Shown: positions 1 through 8,203 of the stretch, piece after piece
Position numbering within the stretch: position 1 is the first letter of the stretch
Layout of the letters: each line of letters starts with the position of its first letter
Origin: UBA1731 sp964567665
Lineage (GTDB): Bacteria > Verrucomicrobiota > Kiritimatiellia > RFP12 > UBA1067
Length of the DNA stretch: 43,632 bases
Assembly (NCBI GenBank): GCA_964567665.1
Contig: CAZMNN010000023.1
Location: 1 to 43,632 of the forward strand
Reading direction: 5' to 3'
Notes under the pieces: model-generated
The model's input: only the letters and a program-made list of their open reading frames with translations
Databases searched by the model: none
What the model was told of the DNA's origin: nothing
Position numbers and translations under genes: made by a program

Positions 1-2
1 AA

Positions 3-737
3 CTGGTCGGCGACGCGGCCGTGACCCTCGACAACGCGAAGGACGCGAACGGCGTTCGACTTGCGGGCGGGGCATCTGTGGCGTTCAACATCGCCTGGCC
101 CGATATGCAAGGTACGCCCATGCTGACCTGCAATGCCAAATCGCAGCCCGCTGTTGCGGATGCGGACGGAATGTGGACTTGGCAGACCAATGGCCTTGCG
201 CGTGGATACTACATGTTTACCCACACGGCGCAGGGACGTACCGAAACGGCGCTGTTTCACCTTAACTCCCCATTCCTTTGGGTCTACCTTGAGGAGTACG
301 GCGAAAGGCTGTCCATACCTGAAGGGTGGTATCGTGAGAATGTCAACGAGACTGTTCCGGAGAGCGACTATGCCGTTTCCGCCTCATTGCTTTCCAATGC
401 GGCGAACGGCCATCCCTACTGGCAGAACTACGTGCTGGGCTGGGATCCGACGGATATGGACGCATCACTGCTTGCTGACATCGCGACGTCGTATGACAGC
501 GATACCCGCAGACTCGCGATCACAGTCAGCCTGTCGGGCATGAACCCTCCGCAGGGCGGTCGATTCGGAAACCTCACGCTGAAGTACAGGCTGCTTGCAT
601 CGGATTCCCCGACCGGTGCGTTTGAACAGGTTGGAGCGTCGCAGGTCTCGCCCGTGTTCCGCGAGGAGGGTCTCGTGGACGATCTTGCCCGCAGACGGTT
701 CTACCGTCCGTCGGCGGAACTTGAGACGGAGTTATGA
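3..737 (+). CDS. C-terminal part of a secreted-type hypothetical protein (left edge)
   Basis: The reading frame is open from the window edge, so this is the last 244 residues of a longer protein. I do not recognise a catalytic domain. The visible part is rich in Trp, Tyr, Gly and Asn and looks like beta-sandwich extracellular sequence. Near the C-terminus an SPTGAFE stretch is followed by RRFYRP, a layout I associate with C-terminal beta-modules of secreted PVC proteins. No membrane anchor or sorting signal is visible at the end. A 30-residue membrane peptide starts 4 nt after the stop, so the two are probably translated together. A GTG at position 21 could be mistaken for the start, but the upstream codons in the same frame continue the same style. 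Function is unknown. Confidence 0.6.
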   Translation: MVGDAAVTLDNAKDANGVRLAGGASVAFNIAWPDMQGTPMLTCNAKSQPAVADADGMWTWQTNGLARGYYMFTHTAQGRTETALFHLNSPFLWVYLEEYGERLSIPEGWYRENVNETVPESDYAVSASLLSNAANGHPYWQNYVLGWDPTDMDASLLADIATSYDSDTRRLAITVSLSGMNPPQGGRFGNLTLKYRLLASDSPTGAFEQVGASQVSPVFREEGLVDDLARRRFYRPSAELETEL

Positions 738-741
738 CGAC

Positions 742-834
742 ATGAGTCCGAAATTGATTGCGTTGTTGCTGACAGTTTTGGCCTTTGCCGTATACATCAT
801 GATATTTATGATATACGCTTTGCTTCAGGATTGA
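742..834 (+). CDS. 30-residue single-pass membrane peptide
   Basis: A short ORF, almost entirely hydrophobic, starts 4 nt after the stop of the upstream gene. It reads MSPK, then about 22 hydrophobic residues (Leu, Val, Ala, Ile, Phe, Met, Tyr), and ends LLQD. That pattern is one transmembrane helix with short polar ends. A GGAG sequence lies about 10 nt upstream inside the previous gene, so translational coupling is plausible. It may anchor or accompany the secreted protein encoded upstream. A similar arrangement occurs at the other end of the window, where a secreted protein is followed 4 nt later by a small membrane protein. It could be spurious, but the composition and position argue for a real gene. 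Confidence 0.5.
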   Translation: MSPKLIALLLTVLAFAVYIMIFMIYALLQD

Positions 835-871
835 CCATGATGTGAAGCCGCGCATGGCGGCGCATCTGCGG

Positions 872-900
872 TTGAAAGGTTGGGCGACTTATGAGATAAT
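872..900 (+). promoter_or_regulatory. Sigma70-type promoter of the TIM-barrel gene
   Basis: TTGAAA at 872-877 and GATAAT at 895-900 are separated by exactly 17 nt, with a TGA just before the -10 (extended -10). The predicted transcript start is near 907, giving a leader of about 90 nt before the gene at 998. This is one of the few promoters in the window with a recognisable -35. Confidence 0.55.
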
Positions 901-997
901 GCCGTCCGCTTGGAACGCAGGTGCGCCGCTTTCCGCATTTCCATGGATGGGTCTTATGGATGTGCGCGGCGGCGTCTGCATGGTCAGGAGAAAGTGG

Positions 998-3262
998 ATG
1001 AAACGCATTGTGTCAGTTGTCGCGGCATCGGTGATGTCGATTTCCGCCTTGGCGGACATCACGCTGGAGAACGAAGATTGCCGGCTCGTCATAGGTGACG
1101 ACGCCTCCGCAAAATCGCTTGTGGTGAAGGCGACGGGTGAGGAGTGCATCGACGCCTCGCTGAAGCTTCCCATGCTGACGGTGACGCAGGATCGTCCTTT
1201 CGACAACGAACTGAAGCTCATACATCCCAACAAGAGAATCGTCTACCCGGCCGTGAGCGTTCGTCGCGACGGCAGCGACAGCGGACTGCTCGTGTTCGGA
1301 TTCGGGCACGGACTGTACGAGGCGGCGGTGCGTGTCTCTGCCGCTCCGCGATACATCCTCTTCAGACTTGAGAATTTCCTGACGGAGCGGAAGGGTTCGT
1401 ACGAATATTTGAGGATGGACATTCCGCAGGCGTCGTCATGCCGCTTTCTGCAGCTGCCCGTTCGCGGCAGGAGAAATTTCGGAAACTGGCTGAACGCCTG
1501 CTGGGACGAAAAGGCGGCTGTATGCGTGGCCGGTGCATCGCCGCATCCCGACATCGACCACGAGAATCGCGGAGCGACAAAGGTGCTGTATGCCGAAGCT
1601 CTCACGGGAATCAGGCTGCGCGGGGCGGAAGCCGCAGTCATTGCGGCGGTGGGACGCGAGGCGTTTCTTGATGCGATGGACACCTTTGAGATCGACCTCA
1701 AACTTCCGCGAGGCGTGAAGAGCCGCCGTTCCGAGACGGTCAAAGAGCCTATCTTCCACCTTTCGTGGAGCTTCAAGCCGACGGATGCGGACGAAGCGAT
1801 CAGGCTCGCAAAGATGGGCGGCTTCCGGCTTGTGACGTTTTCTTACCACAATCTCTTCAAGGAGAAGGGCAGCTGGGGACTCTGCGGCGACTACGACTGG
1901 CGCGATGACCTTCCGAACGGTGAGGCGGACGTCCGCGCAATGCTCGACAAGTTCCACAAGGCCGGACTTCTCTGCGGATTCCACACGCTTCATTCGCACA
2001 TTGGGCTGTACAGCCGATACGTTACGCCTGTCGCCGATCCGCGCCTGAACAAGACGCGCCGTTTCACGCTTGCCGCGCCGCTTCCCGCCGATACGAACGT
2101 CACTGAGGTCGCCGTGATGGAGCCAACGGTGGACGTGCCGGAGTTTGCGGCCTGCCGCATCCTCCAGTTCGGCGGCGAACTCATTTCGTACGAAAGCTGC
2201 AGCTCCGAGCCTCCGTACAGGTTCTTTGGCGTAAAGCGCGGCGCACACGCCACGAAGGTCGTCGCTCACGGACGCGGCGAAGTCGGCGGCATCCTCGACA
2301 TAAGCGAATTCGGCACTCCCGCGAGCTGCTACATTGACCAGAACACGGATCTGCAGGACGAGGTGGCGGCAAAGATTGCGCGGGCATACAACTGCGGGTT
2401 CGACTACGTGTACCTTGACGGCTCGGAGGGCGTGAACCGCCCGTTCGGCTTCCATGTCGCAAATGCGCAACTCCGCTACTGGCGTCTCCTTAAGCCGGAG
2501 CCGATATTCGGCGAAGCGGCGGCCAAGACGCACTTCGGATGGCATATGCTTGCCGGAGCAAATGCGTTCGACTGCTTCCCGCCTGAGGTTTTCAAGGAGA
2601 ATCTGCGTGCGTACCCGTTCGCCCAGGCCCCGATAACCCAGCAGGACATGACGCGAGTCGATTTCGGGTGGTGGGATTTCAGCGTTCCGCGAAAAAGCAG
2701 TGCAACGCGTTCCGGTTCGCTCGGAACGCAGGCCGACCTTTGGGAATATGGCGTCTCCGTGGCGACGGCATGGGACTGCGCGGCGTCAATCCTCATGTCT
2801 TTGGAAAACCTCAACAGGCATCCGCGCACCGCCGACATTCTTGGCGTGATGAAACGTTGGGCGGATGTGCGCCGCCGGGGGCTTTTCCGCGAAGAATGGC
2901 GTGAACGGATAAAAGACCATTCAAAGGAGCATCATCTTCTCGTCAATGAGAAGGGCGATTACGAACTTGTCCGCTATGAGCAGATCCTCGGCGGCGATGA
3001 GGCAAGACCTGTCCGTGCGTTCCTGTTCGAGAAGGACGGTACGAACTGGGTCGTGTACTGGAACTGCACCGGAGACGGGCGGCTGTGGCTGCCCGTTGCA
3101 TCCCGCGACATTTCGCTCTTCGACGAGTTTGCAGGGAATCCTGTTGAAGTCTCATCCCAAGATGGCGGCATGATTGTTCCGGCGGGTTCGCGGATGTACA
3201 TGAAGACGCATCTTTCACGCAAGGAGATTGAAAAGGCGTTCAACGCCTCGCGGCTCAAATAG
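998..3262 (+). CDS. Secreted TIM-barrel glycosidase-like protein
   Basis: A 754-residue exported protein. The ATG at 998 has AGGAG seven nt upstream and opens a clean signal peptide (MKRIVSVV...SALA, then DITLENE). The frame extends upstream to a GTG at 842, but that part is not signal-like and lies over the promoter. Residues 25-240 look like a beta-sandwich of the kind that precedes catalytic barrels. From about residue 250 the pattern resembles a clan-D-like barrel: HLSWSF, then GDYDWRDDLP, FHTLHSH, and YVYLDGSEG with Asp474 at a beta-strand end, where GH27/GH36 enzymes carry the nucleophile. An inserted beta-rich segment (about residues 355-450) interrupts the barrel. A small C-terminal beta domain follows. 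I cannot assign a GH family or substrate. It is followed by other large secreted proteins, suggesting a glycan-handling locus. Confidence 0.6.
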   Translation: MKRIVSVVAASVMSISALADITLENEDCRLVIGDDASAKSLVVKATGEECIDASLKLPMLTVTQDRPFDNELKLIHPNKRIVYPAVSVRRDGSDSGLLVFGFGHGLYEAAVRVSAAPRYILFRLENFLTERKGSYEYLRMDIPQASSCRFLQLPVRGRRNFGNWLNACWDEKAAVCVAGASPHPDIDHENRGATKVLYAEALTGIRLRGAEAAVIAAVGREAFLDAMDTFEIDLKLPRGVKSRRSETVKEPIFHLSWSFKPTDADEAIRLAKMGGFRLVTFSYHNLFKEKGSWGLCGDYDWRDDLPNGEADVRAMLDKFHKAGLLCGFHTLHSHIGLYSRYVTPVADPRLNKTRRFTLAAPLPADTNVTEVAVMEPTVDVPEFAACRILQFGGELISYESCSSEPPYRFFGVKRGAHATKVVAHGRGEVGGILDISEFGTPASCYIDQNTDLQDEVAAKIARAYNCGFDYVYLDGSEGVNRPFGFHVANAQLRYWRLLKPEPIFGEAAAKTHFGWHMLAGANAFDCFPPEVFKENLRAYPFAQAPITQQDMTRVDFGWWDFSVPRKSSATRSGSLGTQADLWEYGVSVATAWDCAASILMSLENLNRHPRTADILGVMKRWADVRRRGLFREEWRERIKDHSKEHHLLVNEKGDYELVRYEQILGGDEARPVRAFLFEKDGTNWVVYWNCTGDGRLWLPVASRDISLFDEFAGNPVEVSSQDGGMIVPAGSRMYMKTHLSRKEIEKAFNASRLK

Positions 3263-3423
3263 CGTAGCCTTGAAGGCTTCATATACTGCGTAATGACGTC
3301 AGAAAGTATGGCAGATATGGTGCGCGATACGGGTGGCAGCTATGGTTGCAATTTGAATCCATGACGCGCCGCTGTCATTTATGGCAAAAAAAAAACAGAT
3401 ATTTGCGATTTGCGGTTGGGTTG

Positions 3424-3435
3424 TTGTGGTATAAT
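3424..3435 (+). promoter_or_regulatory. Extended -10 promoter of the glycine-rich gene
   Basis: TGTGGTATAAT ends at 3435 and is followed by CACGCGC, the motif repeated throughout this window. No good -35 is present. A run of ten A residues (3386-3395) lies about 35-45 nt upstream of the -10 and could act as an UP-like element. The intergenic stretch 3263-3471 otherwise holds only a weak hairpin (AGCCT/AGGCT near 3265-3277) after the previous stop, with no U-run. Confidence 0.6.
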
Positions 3436-3471
3436 CACGCGCATCGAACAGGCGGAGACAGGAGATTGCTG

Positions 3472-5226
3472 ATGAAAAAAAAAATACGAACCCTCTGTGC
3501 TGCCGCTGCTGCATTCGCAGCAGCGCAAGTTGCGGCTGACGAAGTGACGCCGAAGATTGATATGATGACTGACGGTTCGGTGATATATACGTTCACTGAA
3601 TCGACCACGTTCACCAGTCCATATTCGGGTACGGCTGAAATCCTCGTTGTCGCTGGCGGCGGTGGCGGCGGAAGCAATGCTGGCGGCGGTGGAGGTGCTG
3701 GCGGTGTCCTTCATGTTGAATCGCAGAGCCTTGAGAAAGGCAGTACCTACGATGTCGTGGTCGGCGCCGGTGGTGCGGGCGGAACGGACGATGGATCGGG
3801 CGAAAACGGTGGGGATTCGTCATTTGGCGAATTTGTCGCCTTTGGCGGCGGTGGCGGAGGTGGTGCAGCAGCGGCGGGCAAGGATGGTGGCAGTGGCGGC
3901 GGCGCGTCTGGAGCGATGAATGAGAACAAGGTGTTCAATGGTGGCGAAGGTACTGAAGGGCAGGGCCATGCCGGCGGTAGCGGCAACGTGTTGGACAATA
4001 AGCGATATATTGTTGTCAGCGGCGGTGGCGGTGGTGCCGGGAGTGTCGGCATGGCCGGCACGGACAATGGCGGAAACAACAATTCGGACAGCTTTTGCGG
4101 AAACGGCGGCGATGGCGTAGCCTATTCGCAGTTCAACGCCGCCGGAGAGTCTGTTGTCTATGGCGGCGGTGGAGGCGGCGGTACACGTCCAGGCGGGCCC
4201 TTGCGCGGGCAGGGAGGTCTTGGCGGCGGTGGGGACGGCAGCAACAAGACAGAAGCCGGTTCGTCTGGGACGGACGGCCTTGGCGGCGGCGGAGGCGGAG
4301 GGGCGTATGCTTGTGTAACAAACGTCGAATGGAAAGGATTTGCCGGCGGAAATGGCGGCTCCGGCGTTGTCATCGTGCGCATGACACCAAAATACGAGGA
4401 GGAGACGAAAGCGGTCGCCGTTGGCGGCGTTGCAAAGAAGGGGAGAGGATGGCGCGTTCACACGTTCACCGAAAGCGGCACATTCACCATCGATACGCCA
4501 ATCCTCGCCGAGGTGCTACTTGTCGGCGGCGGCGGTGGTGGCGGCGTCACGTATGGCTGGGCCGGCGGTGGAGGCGGTGGAGGCGGTGTCCTGTTGGAAA
4601 GAAATGTGCGTATCATTTCCGGTACGCATGAGATTGTTGTCGGGACGGGCGGCGCACCCGGTGAAAACGGCGGTGACTCCACGGCATTTGGCTCCACGGC
4701 GGTTGGCGGCGGCGCCGGCGGAAGAGGCCAGTACGCTGGTTCGGATGGCGGTTCGGGCGGCGGCGCGGGCGCAAGCAAGAACAAGGTCGGAGCCGGCGGC
4801 GCAGGAACAGTCGGACAGGGATTCTGCGGCGGAACGAACAACTATGCTGAATCTGTCTGGGACGGCATTCCGGGTGGTGGCGGCGGCGCGGGTGCGGCTG
4901 GCGAGCTTGGCGTTGGCGGCGCGGGCGTCGTGTGTGACATTTCCGGTGAGGATGTATGCTACGGCGGCGGTGGCGGAGCCGGAAGCGGCAAGGTCTTGTC
5001 ATCTGGCTACGCTGGCGGTCTTGGCGGCGGCGGGACGGGGGCGTACAAGTTTAACGGAACGAATGCGCTGATTCCCGCGACCGCAGGCGTGGATGGCCTT
5101 GGCGGCGGCGGTGGTGGCTGTGGTTCAAACGCAGGCGATCCAATAGCCGCCGCATCTGGCGGCAGCGGAATCGTGATTGTCAGGTACAGGGTGGCGAAGT
5201 GGGGTACACAGATAGTGATCAGGTGA
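3472..5226 (+). CDS. Secreted protein with two glycine-rich domains
   Basis: A 584-residue protein starting at the ATG with AGGAG about 7 nt upstream. It begins MKKKIRTL and has an Ala-rich signal peptide ending near QVAA/DEV. The rest is two copies of the same glycine-rich module. Each starts with a Tyr/His-Thr-Phe-Thr-Glu-Ser strand and (I/V)LVVAGGGGGG-like sequence, continues with many GGGGGGxGG blocks and GGSGGGA repeats, and closes with GSG(V/I)VIVR. This matches the glycine-rich domain common in surface and phage-tail-like proteins. Copy 1 spans about residues 30-310 and copy 2 about 325-580. No catalytic residues or C-terminal sorting signal are visible. The long reverse-strand frames opposite it are an artefact of GGC/GGT repetition. 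A run of ten A residues sits at codons 2-5. Role inferred: extracellular matrix or adhesion. Confidence 0.8.
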   Translation: MKKKIRTLCAAAAAFAAAQVAADEVTPKIDMMTDGSVIYTFTESTTFTSPYSGTAEILVVAGGGGGGSNAGGGGGAGGVLHVESQSLEKGSTYDVVVGAGGAGGTDDGSGENGGDSSFGEFVAFGGGGGGGAAAAGKDGGSGGGASGAMNENKVFNGGEGTEGQGHAGGSGNVLDNKRYIVVSGGGGGAGSVGMAGTDNGGNNNSDSFCGNGGDGVAYSQFNAAGESVVYGGGGGGGTRPGGPLRGQGGLGGGGDGSNKTEAGSSGTDGLGGGGGGGAYACVTNVEWKGFAGGNGGSGVVIVRMTPKYEEETKAVAVGGVAKKGRGWRVHTFTESGTFTIDTPILAEVLLVGGGGGGGVTYGWAGGGGGGGGVLLERNVRIISGTHEIVVGTGGAPGENGGDSTAFGSTAVGGGAGGRGQYAGSDGGSGGGAGASKNKVGAGGAGTVGQGFCGGTNNYAESVWDGIPGGGGGAGAAGELGVGGAGVVCDISGEDVCYGGGGGAGSGKVLSSGYAGGLGGGGTGAYKFNGTNALIPATAGVDGLGGGGGGCGSNAGDPIAAASGGSGIVIVRYRVAKWGTQIVIR

Positions 5227-5239
5227 AGGTGTTGGGACG

Positions 5240-8176
5240 ATGATGGAAGAAATGCGCTTCGCCGCCGTTTTGCCGGTGGCCGTCCTATGTGCCGTGACGG
5301 CATCGGCGGTCGATTTCAGGTATTCGCTTGACGGCGATGCGCGGGTGTCGCTTGTCGTAGAGAACGCAAATGGCGAGCGAGTCCGAAATCTCGTTTCGGA
5401 TGCCCCACGCAAGGCCGGCACTGTCGTTGAGGCATGGGACGGACGTGACGACAACGGCAATCCCATGCCGACGGGAATGTACCGCTGGCGCGGCATATCG
5501 CGTCCGGACGAGATAACGGCCAATTGGCTCGGTGCGTTCTATTCACCCGGCGCTACGCCGTGGAAACAGCATACGCGCCCCGGCGGATGGAACCTGCGTC
5601 CAAGCGGCGCCGGCGGTTGGCTCTCCGACCATGCCGCACCGCAATGCCTCTATGCGGACGGTTCTCACGTCTACATCGGATGCAAGATTGCGGAGGCGGG
5701 AGATGCCATCATCCAATGCGATCTCGACGGCAGAAAGGTCTGGGGGACGCTGTGGCTTGGGCTATCCGGTGCAGATGCGATGTGTACCGACGGTGATGTG
5801 CTGTATGTCGCCGCCGAACGCGGATGGATGGGTGAACGCATGGGTGTGAACCGCTTCAACATCCGCGATTATTCGTTCGTGCAGAACCCGAAGGAGATTC
5901 GCGACCGGCACATCCAGCACGACTCTGCGTTCGTGCGCGAAAGCTCGACTAATTTCAGCGGCATTGCGGGACTGTATCTGACATCAAATCACATTGCGGT
6001 TGCGTTCACGGACAGGAAACGGATTTCGTTCTTCGACCGCAAGACTGCGCTCTGGGATCATGATGAGGCGTTCTCGTCCGCAAAGTCCGTTATGTTCAAG
6101 CCTGGCACGAAGATCTTTCGCGGACTTTGCACGGACGCGGAAGGTCTCATCTACCGGTGCGCGACGAACCGCGAAGAGCAGTGCGTAAAGGTGTTTTCGC
6201 CTGAAGGGAAATTCCTGCGCCGCATAGGGCGTCCCGGCGGACGGCGTGAAGGACGCTACGATCCGCTTGCGATGGGAAATCCAGTAGATGTTGTCGTGGA
6301 TGCGCGTGGTCTTCTTTGGGTAGCCGAGAACTCGATGCTTCCCAAGCGCGTATCCGTGTGGACGCGTGAGGGTGCGCTTGTCCGCGACTATGTGGGCACT
6401 CCGTTCTACGGCGGCGGCGGTTCTCTTGGTGATGACGGATTCGCCTACTATTGCGGAATGCGGTTTCGTCTTAAGCCGGATTTCTCCGGTGCGGAACTTG
6501 ATGCGATACTGTTTGACCCTGCGGCGCACCCCGAACTTCAGGAGCTGACGGAAAAGAAGTTGACGCCGGAGACGATTGGCCCATCGGACGTGCGGCGCTG
6601 GCGCAGCAGGACGCTGCTGTGCGTGGATGACGGAGCGGTTCGCACTGCGACGCTTGTCGGCGAGGTGGTCGGAGATGTAATGCGTCCGAGATTGATGTTC
6701 GGCCGGAGCCGAAACGGCGGAACGTTTCTTTGGCAGGACGGCGCAAAGACGGAGAGCGCGGATTTCGTCTACGGGGCTGAATGGGCGATGCGGCTTGGGC
6801 CGAACATGGAGATTGTTCTTCGGACGAAAGACCGCAAGTCGCTCGCTCTGCTTTTGCCTGACGAGAACCTGCGCTACGATTTTGCGAAAGCCGAAATCGT
6901 GACGCTGCCGTCGACGATGCAAACGGTGTGTTCGCTTTCCATGTCGCCCGACGGTTCGTCGTTCATCATCAACAACGGCGGATGCGGAAACCAGGGGTCT
7001 CCGAAAAACCTCTTTGGAGCAGTCTCGCGTGACGGACGGCGCGTCCTGTGGACATATCCGAACCCATATCCGTCCAACACGCACAATTCGCCGTTACCGC
7101 GCACGGGCGAACTGCGCCACACGCTCGGCGTAGAGGGATTTGCCGCCTCGCCGGTCGGGTCGCTCTTTCTGCTGAACGGCAACAAGGGTACACGATATCT
7201 CTTCACGCAGGACGGACTTTTCGTGCAGGAGCTGTTCGGAGATATGCGGACGCATGAGGAAACGCAGAATCTGCCATCCGCAGTTCGCGGCATGGTCTTC
7301 TCGCGCAACTCGCTCTCCGACGAATGTTTTGGCGGTTGGATGGGCGATGTCGGCGGGCGGGCATATCTGATCGAGGGCAAAGATTCTCTCAACGTCTGCG
7401 AACTGCGCGGAACTGACGCAATCCGCAGGTTGGATGGCGGCGAAATCGTGCTGACGGAAATGGCGAAGCCGGTTTCAGAGGTTCCGCTCTCTGAACGCGG
7501 CCCTGCGCGGACGGTCAAGGCGGGCGGATTCAACCTCAACCACGAATGGTGGAAACTGGCCGAGTACTCATTCCCGATGCGCGACCCGGTGGCTCGTGTC
7601 GCGGTCGGATGGAATGAACATAAAGTCACGCTGCACTTCGATGTGGAGGACGCGACACCGTTCGAGAACGGCGGCACGGATTTGAAGACCCTGTTCCATT
7701 CAGGCGATGCGCTTGATTTCAGATGGGAGGGTAATGCTTCGGCAGACAGGAAGCGGACGAAAGCCGTCGCCGGAGATCAGCGGTTTGTCATCGCACCGCA
7801 TGCGGGCGAGGCCGCTGTCGTGCGGTATGTCTATGAGGATCAATCGGCAAATGAGCCGCCGATAGAATTCGTCTCCCCCGCCGGACGCACTGCGATTGCG
7901 AGGATTGAGGAAGTGAAGTCCGCAAAGGTTGATGTAAAGAGGCGCAGGGGCGGGTATGCCGTCCGCATCGACATCCCGTGGTCTGAGCTTGGAGAGAAGC
8001 CGGGATCTTTCATGGGCGGTTTGCGCCGGGCGGATGTCGGCGTCATCTTCGGCGATTCCACAGGCACACGCGTAATGCGCCGCCAGTATCTGTTCGATCC
8101 GGGAAGCCAGGAGGTCTCCGACATTCCGTCGGAGGCGCGGGTTAATCCGTCGATGTGGGGCGTGTGGGAGTTCTGA
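5240..8176 (+). CDS. Secreted FlgD-Ig-like / NHL-type propeller / CBM9-like protein
   Basis: A 978-residue protein 13 nt after the glycine-rich gene, probably in the same transcript. The start is ambiguous between ATGs at 5240, 5243 and 5252; all give a signal peptide ending near TASA/VDFRYS. Residues about 25-85 form an FlgD Ig-like module (RVRNLV...AWDGRDDNGNPMPTGMYRWRG). Residues about 120-700 show repeated strand-turn patterns such as GLIYRCATN, VDVVVDARGLLWVAE and VSVWTREG, typical of NHL/YVTN-like beta-propellers. The last about 200 residues resemble a CBM9/DOMON-like carbohydrate-binding sandwich (VTLHFDVEDATPF...GDALDFRW...VRIDIPWSELG). No catalytic site is evident. The next gene has the same modules with an additional N-terminal binding module. 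Likely an extracellular carbohydrate-binding or structural protein. Confidence 0.7.
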   Translation: MMEEMRFAAVLPVAVLCAVTASAVDFRYSLDGDARVSLVVENANGERVRNLVSDAPRKAGTVVEAWDGRDDNGNPMPTGMYRWRGISRPDEITANWLGAFYSPGATPWKQHTRPGGWNLRPSGAGGWLSDHAAPQCLYADGSHVYIGCKIAEAGDAIIQCDLDGRKVWGTLWLGLSGADAMCTDGDVLYVAAERGWMGERMGVNRFNIRDYSFVQNPKEIRDRHIQHDSAFVRESSTNFSGIAGLYLTSNHIAVAFTDRKRISFFDRKTALWDHDEAFSSAKSVMFKPGTKIFRGLCTDAEGLIYRCATNREEQCVKVFSPEGKFLRRIGRPGGRREGRYDPLAMGNPVDVVVDARGLLWVAENSMLPKRVSVWTREGALVRDYVGTPFYGGGGSLGDDGFAYYCGMRFRLKPDFSGAELDAILFDPAAHPELQELTEKKLTPETIGPSDVRRWRSRTLLCVDDGAVRTATLVGEVVGDVMRPRLMFGRSRNGGTFLWQDGAKTESADFVYGAEWAMRLGPNMEIVLRTKDRKSLALLLPDENLRYDFAKAEIVTLPSTMQTVCSLSMSPDGSSFIINNGGCGNQGSPKNLFGAVSRDGRRVLWTYPNPYPSNTHNSPLPRTGELRHTLGVEGFAASPVGSLFLLNGNKGTRYLFTQDGLFVQELFGDMRTHEETQNLPSAVRGMVFSRNSLSDECFGGWMGDVGGRAYLIEGKDSLNVCELRGTDAIRRLDGGEIVLTEMAKPVSEVPLSERGPARTVKAGGFNLNHEWWKLAEYSFPMRDPVARVAVGWNEHKVTLHFDVEDATPFENGGTDLKTLFHSGDALDFRWEGNASADRKRTKAVAGDQRFVIAPHAGEAAVVRYVYEDQSANEPPIEFVSPAGRTAIARIEEVKSAKVDVKRRRGGYAVRIDIPWSELGEKPGSFMGGLRRADVGVIFGDSTGTRVMRRQYLFDPGSQEVSDIPSEARVNPSMWGVWEF

Positions 8177-8203
8177 AAAGGTTAACGGAGACAGGAGAGG
8201 AAA

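Noticed and set aside
842..997. Upstream GTG start for the TIM-barrel gene
   Set aside because: It would place the promoter inside the gene and give a 52-residue non-signal extension; the ATG at 998 has the Shine-Dalgarno and signal peptide.
1436..2545. A 369-codon reverse frame inside the TIM-barrel gene
   Set aside because: Antisense shadow of a coherent secreted protein; composition is Arg/Ala-biased.
3650..5150. Dense GGCGGTGGC-like repetition as a CRISPR or satellite array
   Set aside because: Units have no constant length or spacers and are explained by Gly-Gly-Gly codons of the glycine-rich protein.
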